Shown piece by piece: positions 35,358 through 44,526 of a stretch of DNA of 64,000 nucleotides (within the stretch, counting starts at the first letter, position 1; each line of letters begins with the position of its first letter). The translations under genes were made by a program, and so were the position numbers. Source of the stretch: Acinetobacter celticus (GTDB taxonomy: Bacteria; Pseudomonadota; Gammaproteobacteria; Pseudomonadales; Moraxellaceae); the NCBI RefSeq assembly GCF_001707755.1, contig NZ_MBDL01000001.1, forward strand, positions 186,001 through 250,000, written 5' to 3'. The notes under the pieces are model-generated. The model did not search any database and had not been told where the DNA came from. It saw nothing but the letters and a program-made list of their open reading frames with translations.

Positions 35358-36566
35358 TTAAGATGAAGCTGTTGCCGTTAAATAAGTATGCACGCCTTGC
35401 CCTGCTGCCCGACCTGTTGCAAAACAGGCCGTGAGTAAATAGCCACCCGTTGGTGCATCCCAATCCAGCATTTCCCCTGCACAAAATACCGCAGGATGCG
35501 TCTTCAATTGTAAATGATCGGTCAGCGCGTCTGGTCGAATCCCGCCCGCGCAACTAATGGCTTCTTCTATTGGGCGAAAACCTGTTAATGGCACACACAG
35601 CGACTTCATCTGCTTAGCCAATTGCTCAGGCTGATGCCAAAGTTCTTTGGTAACCAACTCTCGGACTAAATAGGCTTTTGCACCCTCTAGTCCAGCTTTA
35701 CGCCATATATTGCTCAATGACTGTTTTTTACTGGGCTGTAATTTTTTCGCCAGTTGCTCAATGCTCTGATCTGGAAATAAATCTAAAAACAATTGCATCG
35801 GCTGGTGCTTCTTTGCCAGTTGACGCAGTGCCCGACCTTGCTTGTAAATTAAGCCACTTTCTAAACCATAATGGCTAATGACAATATCACCCGCGGTTTT
35901 TTCTGCCCCTGCAACCCATGCTTCAACCCGTTTGAGCGGTTCACCAAAAACAGGTTGCATAAATTTAGACCACGCAATTTCCACCCCTGCATTACTGGCT
36001 TGAAAGGGTTCAATTTGTTCAGGGCTTAACCATTGCTGCCACGCACCATCACTGCCCAGTTTTGACCAAGACACAGCACCACATGCCATCACAATGGCAT
36101 CAAAATGTTCGGTAAATTCTTGGTCTTGCACCAAGTGTTTAAAGCTTAATTGTTGCTGCTTTAATGCAGTGATTTGATGGCGGTAATGAAATTTCACCTG
36201 ATGTTCAGCCAAGCGTTTTAACCATGCACGAAGCAACGGGGCCGCTTTCATCTCCAATGGAAAAACACGCCCCGATGAACCAATATACGATTCAATGCCA
36301 AGGTCTTTCATCCAATGTTGAATCCAATTGGCATCCCATTGTCCTACCCAAGGCCCAAGCCATTCTGCCCGATCATAACGTTGCACAAATTGCTCAATGG
36401 GTTCTGCATGCGAAATATTAAGCCCCGTTTTTCCTGCCATTAAAAACTTACGGGCAGCCGAAGGCTTTTGCTCATACACATGCACCTCATAATCATATTG
36501 GCTCAGCACTTCAGCAGCCATAAGACCAGCGGGGCCTGCACCAATAATTGCAATGCGTTTACTCAT
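35358..36566 (-). CDS. BaiN/RdsA-type NAD(P)/FAD-dependent oxidoreductase (TIGR03862-like)
   Basis: This 402-residue flavoprotein has an N-terminal dinucleotide motif 'IAIIGAGPAGLMAAEVL', the family phrase 'RKFLMAGKTGLNISHAEP' and 'MACGAVSWSKLGSDGAW'. Its C-terminal FAD segment is 'AVFCAGEMLDWDAPTGGYLL'. The members are close to the HI0933/BaiN group, some of which reduce double bonds. The substrate here is unknown. Its ATG directly abuts the stop codon of the upstream TrmB-like gene, so the two are translated from one message. Confidence 0.85.
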   Translation of the reverse strand: MSKRIAIIGAGPAGLMAAEVLSQYDYEVHVYEQKPSAARKFLMAGKTGLNISHAEPIEQFVQRYDRAEWLGPWVGQWDANWIQHWMKDLGIESYIGSSGRVFPLEMKAAPLLRAWLKRLAEHQVKFHYRHQITALKQQQLSFKHLVQDQEFTEHFDAIVMACGAVSWSKLGSDGAWQQWLSPEQIEPFQASNAGVEIAWSKFMQPVFGEPLKRVEAWVAGAEKTAGDIVISHYGLESGLIYKQGRALRQLAKKHQPMQLFLDLFPDQSIEQLAKKLQPSKKQSLSNIWRKAGLEGAKAYLVRELVTKELWHQPEQLAKQMKSLCVPLTGFRPIEEAISCAGGIRPDALTDHLQLKTHPAVFCAGEMLDWDAPTGGYLLTACFATGRAAGQGVHTYLTATASS

Positions 36567-37208
36567 TTACTTTGCTGCCACGTCAACAGACTGTCCAAGC
36601 AAAGGCTGAAAATCATCAAAGCGCGTCGCATAGGCTTCGGGCTTGCTCATAATCAGTTGCTGACAAAGTTCCCCACGTTCTAAATATTTAATTTCAAAAT
36701 GTGTGCGTGCAGAATCTGCTGGAATCACTTCTTTTATAAACGGCAATTTCCAAACATCAATTAATTGTTGCTCTGCTTCGGCAATATATTCAGGAATATT
36801 ACTGGCTAAGGTAATACTGCCCCCAGTTTTTAAACGCGATAGTAAAAACTCAAAAAAAGGCATATTCAACCAGCGCTGTGCAGGGTTATGTGGCTCTGGG
36901 TTGGGGTACAAAATAAAAAACTGTTCAACTTGTGCAGGAAACAATGCATGTACTACCCAAGGCAACGCATCGGCATGTACTGGTTGTAAATTTTTCGCAC
37001 CTTCTAATACATGTTGCTTTTGCATGAAAAGAAATTTTTCACGTGTGCGTTCTACAGCAATTAACTGCTTTTCTGGGTTTTGACCACTAAACAGCAAAGC
37101 ATGCTTGCCTTTGCCTGCGCCTATTTCCACACAAACGGGTTGCTGAGCAATGGCTTGAAAATCACGAGGCGCATGCATACGCTGTGCTTGAAATTGACGA
37201 ATCGGCAT
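36567..37208 (-). CDS. TrmB-like SAM-dependent methyltransferase (divergent paralogue)
   Basis: This 213-residue protein has motif I 'VCVEIGAGKGKHALLFSG' and, where tRNA (guanine-46-N7)-methyltransferase TrmB has an 'FPDPWxKxRHxKRR'-type motif, the altered 'ILYPNPEPHNPAQRWLNMPF'. The C-terminal 'TSTHFEIKYLERGE'-type region is also kept ('SARTHFEIKYLERGELC'). The fold is clearly TrmB, but the tRNA-contacting basic motif is replaced, so the substrate may differ. A canonical trmB is expected elsewhere in the genome. It is in an operon with the flavoprotein gene. Confidence 0.75.
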   Translation of the reverse strand: MPIRQFQAQRMHAPRDFQAIAQQPVCVEIGAGKGKHALLFSGQNPEKQLIAVERTREKFLFMQKQHVLEGAKNLQPVHADALPWVVHALFPAQVEQFFILYPNPEPHNPAQRWLNMPFFEFLLSRLKTGGSITLASNIPEYIAEAEQQLIDVWKLPFIKEVIPADSARTHFEIKYLERGELCQQLIMSKPEAYATRFDDFQPLLGQSVDVAAK

Positions 37209-37299
37209 AATCAGATCAAACTAATAAAAACGGCATAAGTCTAACAATTGTGACCGTAATTGCCTAATTGAATCATCTATTTTTGCTTGGAGCCTTTTT

Positions 37300-37479
37300 A
37301 TGCCTACTACGCTGATTTGCCCGCGTTGCGGTAAAACAACCACTTGGGAAAATAATGAATATCGCCCATTTTGCTCTGAACGCTGTAAACTCATCGATTT
37401 AGGTGCATGGGCCAGTGATGAATACGCACTACCAACTCAAGATGCCCCACAAGCAGATCATGGTTCTGACAACGATTAA
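37300..37479 (+). CDS. yacG: DNA gyrase inhibitor YacG
   Basis: This 59-residue zinc protein has the YacG cysteine set Cys7, Cys10, Cys25 and Cys29 ('[12 protein letters not shown]' and '[20 protein letters not shown]'). The second phrase is nearly diagnostic. YacG binds GyrB and inhibits DNA binding by gyrase. The ribosome binding site is GGAG 8 bases before the ATG. In many relatives yacG sits next to coaE and pilD, which are not seen here. The acidic tail is typical. Confidence 0.93.
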   Translation: MPTTLICPRCGKTTTWENNEYRPFCSERCKLIDLGAWASDEYALPTQDAPQADHGSDND

Positions 37480-37594
37480 CCATAAAACTGCGTTTCCTAT
37501 TTTGATTCAAATACTTTTCATTGTGTCATCTAAGCGACATTAACTGTCGGTATCCTCACTTTATAAAAATGATGATTTTTTAAAGGGTTTCAGC

Positions 37595-37780
37595 ATGAAA
37601 CTGGGGTTCATGTATACGATGTGTTTCATCTTTGCAGTATTGGGTGTAAGTGGCTTATTTATAGGACTTTATCGAACAGATGGACTAATTTGTGCCATTG
37701 GCCTATTACTCATATGCGCAACGTTTTTAATTTTTTTAGAAATACGTAAAGAATACGCCAATCCCTTTCAAAAAGACTGA
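37595..37780 (+). CDS. Small two-helix membrane protein
   Basis: This 61-residue protein has two hydrophobic segments (about residues 5-25 and 32-50) and a charged C-terminus ('EIRKEYANPFQKD'). A ribosome binding site (AAAGGG) precedes the ATG and a terminator follows directly, which supports it being real. The family is not recognised. Confidence 0.65.
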   Translation: MKLGFMYTMCFIFAVLGVSGLFIGLYRTDGLICAIGLLLICATFLIFLEIRKEYANPFQKD

Positions 37781-37800
37781 TGCCAGCATCAGTCTTTTTT
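37771..37800. terminator. Intrinsic terminator after the small membrane protein
   Basis: The inverted repeat GACTGATGC (37775-37783) pairs with 37786-37794, flanked by A4 and T6. It overlaps the end of the coding sequence and lies between convergent genes. Confidence 0.8.
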
Positions 37801-37807
37801 ATTTCAT

Positions 37808-38452
37808 TTAACCCGCTTTACTGGCAACAAAGGGGTTATGTTGCTTTTCAAAACCAATGGTACTGATCGGGCCATGACCTGAAATAAATTGCGTTTCATC
37901 AGGTAGGCTAAAACATTCACGCTGAATAGAATCCAATAACTGTTGATGATTCCCGCGTGGAAAATCCGTCCGACCAATAGAGCCTTTAAACAGTACATCT
38001 CCTGTCCATAATAAACCGTAATTTTGGTTATAGAACATAACATGCCCTGGGGTATGACCCGGTGCAAAACGAACTTCAAACGCTTCATTGCCCAAGGTTA
38101 ACGTCTCGCCTCCTTCCAACCACGTAGTAACTTCAACTTTTTCAGGAATAGGAAATCCATAACGTGCGGAAACCTCTTGAATCATATCGAGCCAAAATGC
38201 ATCTTCTTTATGTGGCCCAATAACAGGCACATTCCATAATTTTTTTAATGCACCGACAGCACCCGCATGGTCTAAATGACCATGGGTTAGCCAAAGTGCC
38301 TGAACCTTTAAACCCAAAGCTTCAATTTCAGCCTGTAATTTTTCAGGCTCACCACCTGCGTCAATCAATATGGCTTCTTTGGTTTCAGAGTCCCAAAGAA
38401 TTGAACAATTTTGCTGAAATGCCGTAACCGGCACAATTTTGACTTGCAACAT
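37808..38452 (-). CDS. MBL-fold hydrolase, glyoxalase II-like (YcbL type)
   Basis: This 214-residue metallo-hydrolase has the metal motif 'LWLTHGHLDHAGAVGAL' and further ligands in 'APGHTPGHVMFY', 'LWTGDVLFKGSIGRTDF' and 'ISGHGPISTIGFE'. The short length without the extra helical domain of GloB fits the YcbL type II glyoxalase family. It lies 19 bases downstream of hemH and may be co-transcribed with it. Confidence 0.87.
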   Translation of the reverse strand: MLQVKIVPVTAFQQNCSILWDSETKEAILIDAGGEPEKLQAEIEALGLKVQALWLTHGHLDHAGAVGALKKLWNVPVIGPHKEDAFWLDMIQEVSARYGFPIPEKVEVTTWLEGGETLTLGNEAFEVRFAPGHTPGHVMFYNQNYGLLWTGDVLFKGSIGRTDFPRGNHQQLLDSIQRECFSLPDETQFISGHGPISTIGFEKQHNPFVASKAG

Positions 38453-38471
38453 TTGGCTAAACCTCAGAACC

Positions 38472-39485
38472 TTAGTGGGCTAATGTGTGCTTTACGGCAT
38501 CCAGATTAGCTTGAAGCAATGTATTGAGCAATTGTAAATGATCTGCTCGCGCATTCAATGCAGGAATATAGTGGTAACGACCACCACCAGACGACTGAAA
38601 TAATTCAGCATTCTGCAAGGCTAATTCTTCTAGCGTTTCCAAACAATCAGCTGAAAATGCAGGGCTAATCACCTGCACAGACTGTACGCCCTGTTCACCC
38701 CACGCTTTCAGTACAACATCTGTATAAGGTTTAACCCATTCTTGCTTACCAAAGCGCGACTGAAAACTGATGGCCCATTGTTCATCACTCAAACCCAGCT
38801 CAGACGCTAGCAGTGCCGCAGTCACTCGGCAACGCTCTGCATACGGGTCGCCTTTGTCGGCATAAGGTTGTGGAATTCCATGAAATGACATGAGTAGTTT
38901 TTCTGGCTGACCATGCTCTGCTTGATAATCGCGCACACTTTGTGCCAAAGATTGAATAAATAAAGGATGTTGATAATAGTCACGAATAATCGAAATACCG
39001 GGCAAATTTCGTTGCTTTAGAATCCATTTTGCTAAGGCATCATACAATGGTGCTGTCGATGTGGCCGAAAACTGCGGAAACAAGGGTAAGAGTACAATAT
39101 GATCTTGGGGATGCTGTGATAACTGTTGTAAAAGAGCATCTATACCGGGGTTACCATAGGTCATTGCAGGGACAATATTTAATTCAAATTCAGGATATTG
39201 CTTGGATAAAGTTGCTTTGACGCCCTGCACCTGTTGCAATAAAATTTCCCGCATTGGCGAGTCTGAATTCCATACCATGGCATAAGCATGCGCGACCCGT
39301 TTAGGGCGAAATGGTAAAATAAATAACCGCAAGATGAATTGCCAAATTGGTTTTGGTATTTCAATGACCCGCTGATCAGATAAAAACTGCTTTAGAAATC
39401 GCCGTACTGCGGGAACTGTTGGCTCATCGGGCGTGCCCAAATTTGCCAAAATAACCGTGATTTTCGCTTTAGACACAGCAGACAT
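38472..39485 (-). CDS. hemH: Ferrochelatase
   Basis: This 337-residue enzyme inserts iron into protoporphyrin IX, the last step of haem synthesis. Signatures are '[20 protein letters not shown]', '[10 protein letters not shown]'-type phrase ('[20 protein letters not shown]', with the metal-binding His), and '[19 protein letters not shown]'. '[16 protein letters not shown]' carries the conserved Glu. The ATG at 39485 is chosen over an adjacent TTG. Confidence 0.95.
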   Translation of the reverse strand: MSAVSKAKITVILANLGTPDEPTVPAVRRFLKQFLSDQRVIEIPKPIWQFILRLFILPFRPKRVAHAYAMVWNSDSPMREILLQQVQGVKATLSKQYPEFELNIVPAMTYGNPGIDALLQQLSQHPQDHIVLLPLFPQFSATSTAPLYDALAKWILKQRNLPGISIIRDYYQHPLFIQSLAQSVRDYQAEHGQPEKLLMSFHGIPQPYADKGDPYAERCRVTAALLASELGLSDEQWAISFQSRFGKQEWVKPYTDVVLKAWGEQGVQSVQVISPAFSADCLETLEELALQNAELFQSSGGGRYHYIPALNARADHLQLLNTLLQANLDAVKHTLAH

Positions 39486-39549
39486 CAAACCATCCCAAAT
39501 TATATGAACAAAACTACTTTAACAGCTTTATCCCATTTCAATACATGGA

Positions 39550-40578
39550 TTAGTACATGGTTTTAAATTGAAAAACCCGATTTTCATCCAATAAATTACT
39601 TTCCATTAATTTTTGTGCTTTGGGGGTAATTTGCCACAACATACGTTGGCGGTCATCTCGACCAGACTGAATAATCCACTCGTTTTGACGCATTTGCATT
39701 TTAATACTATGTAAAGCACGAATATTAATTTGAGCGCGGGCAACAGCATGTGCTCGTGGCATTTCTACGCGGGCGTCTTGTATACCTGTTTCATTCAAAT
39801 ATTCATTCATCCGTTTAGAGAAAAATTCTTCTGGCGTTGGATGCACAAATGTGGTGCCCAAAATGGAGAGCAACTGCGCCCAAGTCAGCTTTTTTTGAAT
39901 TTTTAACTCTTTAAAATTACCATCTTGATAGGCATGCATTCTATATTCAAAAGAGAACGGCTCATGCATAGAAACTTTAGGTAAACTTAGGAACGGATCG
40001 ACTTCACGTTTGCCTGCTTCTGTTTCCAATTGCTCCAGTTTACTTTTTAAATGGTCAATTTCATCTTGTAAGACTTGTATATTTTGCGGACGCACCCAAC
40101 CCAGTACAGGTGAACGCTCCAACATTTGTGGCAAATTAAACCGTACTGCCATTTCTAAATCGCGCATTGAACGGTAGGTAAATACCTGATCAACTTCATT
40201 TTGTAGTAGTTTTCTAAATTCTTGAAATTTTTCGCGTAGTTCAGGTTTATCATCATGTAAAGCCCCATCACGTGCAGAGGGTTCTTCATGCATAAAGACA
40301 ATAATCGGCTTTTGTTTGGTGACTGCATAAATATATTCCAAGTGCATATAGCCCACACCCGAAACAGATTGCTCTCCATACGCACTGCCCAGTAAAATCA
40401 CGACGTAATCACAATCATCAATTTGGCGACGTGCAAAGGCGGTACTGAGCGGTGTTCGCTGTTCCAAGCCCCATGAGAAAAAACCCATACCAACCAGAGT
40501 CTGAGCCAAAACAATCCGTTCTGGCTGCATTTCACTGCCAGATGTAGAAATAAAAACCTGATAACGCTTATCGAGCAT
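39550..40578 (-). CDS. Stand-alone DUF4062 protein
   Basis: This 342-residue protein's first about 160 residues fit DUF4062: 'RYQVFISTSGSEMQPERIVL', 'SWGLEQRTPLSTAFARRQID', 'DCDYVVILLGSAYG', and 'YIYAVTKQKPIIVFMHEEPS'. It has a Rossmann-like fold usually found at the N-terminus of large STAND NTPases. Here it is followed by a short coiled coil (about 172-190, 'LQDEIDHLKSKLEQLETEAG') and a C-terminal domain I do not recognise, possibly with a winged-helix end ('GRDDRQRMLWQITPKAQKLM'). No NTPase domain is present. Function is unknown, with signalling or defence only suggested by the family. Confidence 0.75.
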   Translation of the reverse strand: MLDKRYQVFISTSGSEMQPERIVLAQTLVGMGFFSWGLEQRTPLSTAFARRQIDDCDYVVILLGSAYGEQSVSGVGYMHLEYIYAVTKQKPIIVFMHEEPSARDGALHDDKPELREKFQEFRKLLQNEVDQVFTYRSMRDLEMAVRFNLPQMLERSPVLGWVRPQNIQVLQDEIDHLKSKLEQLETEAGKREVDPFLSLPKVSMHEPFSFEYRMHAYQDGNFKELKIQKKLTWAQLLSILGTTFVHPTPEEFFSKRMNEYLNETGIQDARVEMPRAHAVARAQINIRALHSIKMQMRQNEWIIQSGRDDRQRMLWQITPKAQKLMESNLLDENRVFQFKTMY

Positions 40579-40716
40579 TGGTTATCCCCTTCCAATTGCA
40601 TACTTGCACCGTTATGCAATCAATCTTGCATAGTCTAGCGACAACCATGACTTCCCCAATATAAGAAATAGTTATTACATAAGTAACCAAAAAAACTAAT
40701 TTAATTTATTTAGTCA

Positions 40717-41586
40717 TTAAATACCAAGATTACGAATCGTCCAAGTCAAATCAGCTGAAATCAAACGCGTTAAAATTGGTGTTAAACATGTCGCATTCTG
40801 GCCACTCACGTAGCACTCTATACGAACCATATCTTTACGAACTTGTTCAAATAATAACTCATTTTTTATTAAAATGCGGGCAGTTTGACGCGCAACGGCA
40901 ACTCCAGAGTCAATTAATGTCAGTTTATGACCAAAAATATGCCAAATTGCCGTTTTAAGGAAGGGATAATGTGTACAACCCAAAACTAAAAAATCAGCGC
41001 CTTGGTCAACTGCAGGCTGTAAAATCTCTTGTAAGGTTTGCAAGCATGCTGCGCTCATCTGTGCCCCTGCCTCCACAAAAGGCACCAACTCTAAACTGGT
41101 AATAGGGATGACTTTTACTTGCGCAGGTTTGGCAAAACGTTCAATTACATCTTGAATTAATTGTCCACGAAATGTCGCAGGTGTCGCTAATACAGCAACC
41201 GTTTTGGTTTGACTTTGTAAAACGGCAGGTTTTAAAGCAGGCACCAAACCAATGATCGGAAAGTTTTCGCCATAATGCGCCCGCAAAGAATCCAAACTAA
41301 AGGCCGAAGCGGTATTACATGCAACCACCGCGGCTTTACAGCCTTTGCGGTACAACCATTCAATGGCCTGTGCTGTCAGTTCGCGAATATCTTGATCTTC
41401 ACGTGGGCCATATGGTACATGCGCTGTATCTGCATAATAAACAATATGTTCATGCGGTAAATAATGGGCAATTTCTTGCGCAATAGACAGCCCGCCAATT
41501 CCCGAATCAAAAATACCAATTGGTGCTTCTGCCGTGGCTTTTCGCATCGGATTATTTAGTGGATAACGAGGATGAATGGCTGTCAT
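40717..41586 (-). CDS. murI: Glutamate racemase
   Basis: This 289-residue enzyme converts L- to D-glutamate for peptidoglycan. The two catalytic cysteines are in 'AAVVACNTASAFSLDSL' and 'LVLGCTHYPFLKTAI', and the N-terminal 'IGIFDSGIGGLSIAQEI' is typical. The open frame begins 21 residues before this motif, and a second Met (MRKATAEAP) is an alternative start. It is followed by DUF4062 on the same strand with a gap of about 140 bp. Confidence 0.95.
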   Translation of the reverse strand: MTAIHPRYPLNNPMRKATAEAPIGIFDSGIGGLSIAQEIAHYLPHEHIVYYADTAHVPYGPREDQDIRELTAQAIEWLYRKGCKAAVVACNTASAFSLDSLRAHYGENFPIIGLVPALKPAVLQSQTKTVAVLATPATFRGQLIQDVIERFAKPAQVKVIPITSLELVPFVEAGAQMSAACLQTLQEILQPAVDQGADFLVLGCTHYPFLKTAIWHIFGHKLTLIDSGVAVARQTARILIKNELLFEQVRKDMVRIECYVSGQNATCLTPILTRLISADLTWTIRNLGI

Positions 41587-41631
41587 AGCTTCAAGTTCAG
41601 AAGTTGATATCAGATGCTGAAATCTTAAACC

Positions 41632-42243
41632 TCAGGTGCCTAATTGCAAGTAAAAATCGCCACTTTTCAAGCTTAAGACTGCTTCACCCTGCTCATTCTC
41701 AAAAAGCTCTCCCATTTCAATCAAATGAAAAAAAGTCGAGCGTTGAATTAAGGCGTTTATTCCAAAGCGAACAGCAATATAAGGTCGAAATTCTCCTGCA
41801 AATTCACGCATAAAAATGGGATGAGCTTCATCTACAATAATTTCATCTTGTGTGGTCGAGGTGAGCTGAATATAACGTTTACCTGCAATTTCAACCTGAT
41901 CCACTTGACTGATGAATAAAGGTTCATCTTCTACCTGTATTTCAATCTGTTCGGCAGGGGTTTTTAAATAGAATTTTCCATCCTCTTTCCAAAGCACGGT
42001 AGAAAATAAGTTGATCAGAGCTTGGCGCTTAATCAATTGACCTTCGTGCCACCATTCACCATTGGCTTTTACCGTCAAATCCATTGCACCGCAATGCTTT
42101 GGGTGCCATTGTTCTAAAGGTGGAATTGACTTTTTGTGACCGGACTGTCCATCTTTTAAGTATTGTGCAATATCTATTAAATTTCTATGATCACTGCTGA
42201 GTGCAGATTTTGCCAAATTTGGAGTTTTTTCGTGATTATTCAT
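41632..42243 (-). CDS. DUF1285 family protein
   Basis: This 203-residue soluble protein, with 'CGAMDLTVKANGEWWHEGQL' and 'LINLFSTVLWKEDGKFYLKT', matches DUF1285 of Pseudomonas and Acinetobacter, whose structure is known but whose function is not. I start at ATG 42243. The longer frame from 42369 would add a hydrophobic stretch absent from the family and would take up most of the divergent promoter region of ETF-QO. It is 45 bases upstream of murI and probably in the same operon. Confidence 0.82.
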   Translation of the reverse strand: MNNHEKTPNLAKSALSSDHRNLIDIAQYLKDGQSGHKKSIPPLEQWHPKHCGAMDLTVKANGEWWHEGQLIKRQALINLFSTVLWKEDGKFYLKTPAEQIEIQVEDEPLFISQVDQVEIAGKRYIQLTSTTQDEIIVDEAHPIFMREFAGEFRPYIAVRFGINALIQRSTFFHLIEMGELFENEQGEAVLSLKSGDFYLQLGT

Positions 42244-42435
42244 GGCAGAAGACCCTAATGACGGCAAAATAAGATGATTCAGCCAATTGGCTAGACCAAG
42301 GTTTAAAACTATACTAGCCCACAATATAAAGACACAATAATAAATTTTGTGTCTAGGCCTTAAGAACACTCATGGCAGCACTGTTGGCGTAAGTCAAATA
42401 CAGTTGCCACCTTCAAACCATATGAGGAGTCCGAC

Positions 42436-44148
42436 ATGGAACACATCGAACGTGAATCGATGGAGTTTGACGTAGTAATTGTTGGCGCAGGCCCTGCTGG
42501 CCTTTCTGCTGCAATTAAAATTCGTCAACTTGCAATTGAAAATAACCTGAACGATTTGTCCGTTTGTGTCGTGGAAAAGGGCTCCGAAGTCGGTGCACAC
42601 ATTTTATCAGGTGCGGTTCTTGAACCTCGTGCAATGAATGAATTGTTCCCGAACTGGAAAGAAGAAGGTGCACCTTTAACTGTACCCGTGACTGAAGACC
42701 GCACTTACTTCTTGTTATCTGATGAAAAGTCGCAAGAAGCACCACATTGGATGGTGCCAAAAACCATGCACAATGATGGTAACTACGTTATCTCTTTAGG
42801 CAATGTGGTTCGCTGGTTAGGAACAAAAGCTGAAGAATTAGAAGTGTCTATTTTCCCAGGCTTTGCTGCTTCTGAAATTTTGTACCATGAAGATGGCACG
42901 GTTAAAGGCATTCAAACGGGTGACATGGGCATTGGTAAAGATGGCGAACCTACCCATAACTTTACCCCTGGTTATGAACTACATGCCAAATACACCATTT
43001 TTGCTGAAGGTTGCCGTGGCCATCTTGGTAAACGCTTAATTGAACAGTTCAATTTAGCCAAAGATGCTGACCCGCAACATTACGGTATTGGGATTAAAGA
43101 GCTGTGGGAAATTGACCCAGCAAAACACAAACCAGGTTTAGTCATGCATGGTGCAGGCTGGCCGTTAAATGAAACAGGTTCTTCAGGTGGCTGGTGGTTA
43201 TATCACGCTGAAAATAACCAAGTAACTTTAGGTTTGATTGTTGACTTGTCATATACCAATCCACACATGTATCCATTCATGGAAATGCAACGCTGGAAAA
43301 CTCACCCACTGATTAAGCAGTATTTAGAAGGTGGTAAGCGTATTTCTTATGGTGCGCGTGCGATTACCAAAGGTGGTTTGAATTCCCTGCCTAAATTTAC
43401 CTTTGCAGGTGGCTCTTTAATTGGTGATGACGCAGGTTTCCTCAACTTCGCTAAAATTAAAGGTTCTCATACGGCAATGAAGTCAGGCATGCTCTGCGGT
43501 GAAGCCGTATTTGAAGCCATTGCTGCCGGTGTCGAAAAAGGTGGTGACTTAGCCGTTGCACGTGTCACTGAAGGCGAAGATTTCTTTGCCAAAGAATTGA
43601 CCGCTTATACCGAAAAATTCAACAGCAGTTGGCTAAAAGAAGAGTTACATAGTTCACGTAACTTCGGCCCTGCTATGCATAAATTTGGCCAATGGTTAGG
43701 TGGTGCATTTAACTTTATTGACCAAAACATCTTTAAAGTGCCATTTACCTTACGTGATCTTGCACAAGATTTCAGTATGCTAAAAACCACAGATGCAACA
43801 ACCTTTAAACCAAACTATCCAAAACCAGATGGCAAATTAACTTTTGACCGTTTGTCTTCAGTATTTGTGTCAAATACCGTGCATGAAGAAAACCAGCCCG
43901 CGCATTTAAAACTGACAGATGCTTCAATTCCAGTGAATGTCAACTTGCCAAAATGGGACGAGCCTGCACAGCGCTACTGCCCAGCGGGTGTGTATGAAAT
44001 TATGGAAGAGAATGACGGTTCAAAGCGTTTCCAAATTAACGCAGCCAACTGTGTGCACTGTAAAACTTGCGACATTAAAGACCCGTCACAGAACATTACT
44101 TGGATAACACCTGAGGGTGGCGGTGGCCCGAACTATCCAAACATGTAA
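42436..44148 (+). CDS. Electron transfer flavoprotein-ubiquinone oxidoreductase
   Basis: This 570-residue membrane-associated flavoprotein passes electrons from ETF (and hence acyl-CoA dehydrogenases) to ubiquinone. The FAD motif is 'DVVIVGAGPAGLSAAIKI'. The ubiquinone-binding middle region includes 'GSSGGWWLYHAENNQVTLGL', and the [4Fe-4S] cysteines lie at the C-terminus ('RYCPAGVYEI', 'AANCVHCKTCDIKDPSQNI'). All four cluster ligands are present. AGGAG lies 9 bases before the ATG. It is a monocistronic unit ended by a terminator. It is functionally linked to fatty-acid oxidation genes such as the acyl-CoA synthetase in this window. Confidence 0.95.
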   Translation: MEHIERESMEFDVVIVGAGPAGLSAAIKIRQLAIENNLNDLSVCVVEKGSEVGAHILSGAVLEPRAMNELFPNWKEEGAPLTVPVTEDRTYFLLSDEKSQEAPHWMVPKTMHNDGNYVISLGNVVRWLGTKAEELEVSIFPGFAASEILYHEDGTVKGIQTGDMGIGKDGEPTHNFTPGYELHAKYTIFAEGCRGHLGKRLIEQFNLAKDADPQHYGIGIKELWEIDPAKHKPGLVMHGAGWPLNETGSSGGWWLYHAENNQVTLGLIVDLSYTNPHMYPFMEMQRWKTHPLIKQYLEGGKRISYGARAITKGGLNSLPKFTFAGGSLIGDDAGFLNFAKIKGSHTAMKSGMLCGEAVFEAIAAGVEKGGDLAVARVTEGEDFFAKELTAYTEKFNSSWLKEELHSSRNFGPAMHKFGQWLGGAFNFIDQNIFKVPFTLRDLAQDFSMLKTTDATTFKPNYPKPDGKLTFDRLSSVFVSNTVHEENQPAHLKLTDASIPVNVNLPKWDEPAQRYCPAGVYEIMEENDGSKRFQINAANCVHCKTCDIKDPSQNITWITPEGGGGPNYPNM

Positions 44149-44218
44149 TTTGGATATAAGTAATGATCGAGCGTTGCTCGGTCATTACGCAAGATGGAAG
44201 AGCATTTACTTTTCCAAT

Positions 44219-44249
44219 AAAAAATCCCTGTCATATGCAGGGATTTTTT
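44219..44249. terminator. Intrinsic terminator between ETF-QO and the tusA-like gene
   Basis: A 12-bp stem (44219-44230 with 44238-44249) with A6/T6 ends can serve both convergent genes. A second smaller hairpin at 44162-44187 precedes it. Confidence 0.85.
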
Positions 44250-44268
44250 ATTTTAGAGCAAAAAGACC

Positions 44269-44526
44269 TTAACCTTTTTGCACCAAATAATGGAATTCTT
44301 TATGACCATTTTCGTCTAATCGTTCTTCTTGCAGGAGCAATTCATGGCCCAAATGCATACAAAATTTTGGAATATCCCATGAGGTTGAATTGTCTGTTGC
44401 GAATACTTCAACCACATCACCCGATTTAGACTTGCGGATGGCTTGATGCAACATCATCACAGGTTCAGGACAACGTAGCCCTCGGGTATTCAGTTGAATT
44501 ACAGGCGTAATCGCGGACTCAGACAT
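44269..44526 (-). CDS. tusA: TusA-family sulfurtransferase
   Basis: This 85-residue protein has the family CPxP motif in 'NTRGLRCPEPVMMLHQAIR' (active Cys) and 'ATDNSTSWDIPKFCMHLGHE'. This is the TusA arrangement for sulfur relay to tRNA 2-thiouridine and other thio-cofactors. The start MSESAI at 44526 is chosen because four upstream codons begin with TTG. The tusBCD partners are not adjacent, so the symbol denotes family. Confidence 0.88.
   Translation of the reverse strand: MSESAITPVIQLNTRGLRCPEPVMMLHQAIRKSKSGDVVEVFATDNSTSWDIPKFCMHLGHELLLQEERLDENGHKEFHYLVQKG

Noticed and set aside
42244-42369. N-terminal extension of the DUF1285 gene with a hydrophobic segment
   Set aside because: DUF1285 proteins are soluble and start near MNNHEK. 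The extension would occupy the promoter region shared with ETF-QO.
44163-44429. 88-codon plus-strand open frame after ETF-QO
   Set aside because: It crosses the terminator and lies opposite the tusA-like gene, so it is a shadow frame.
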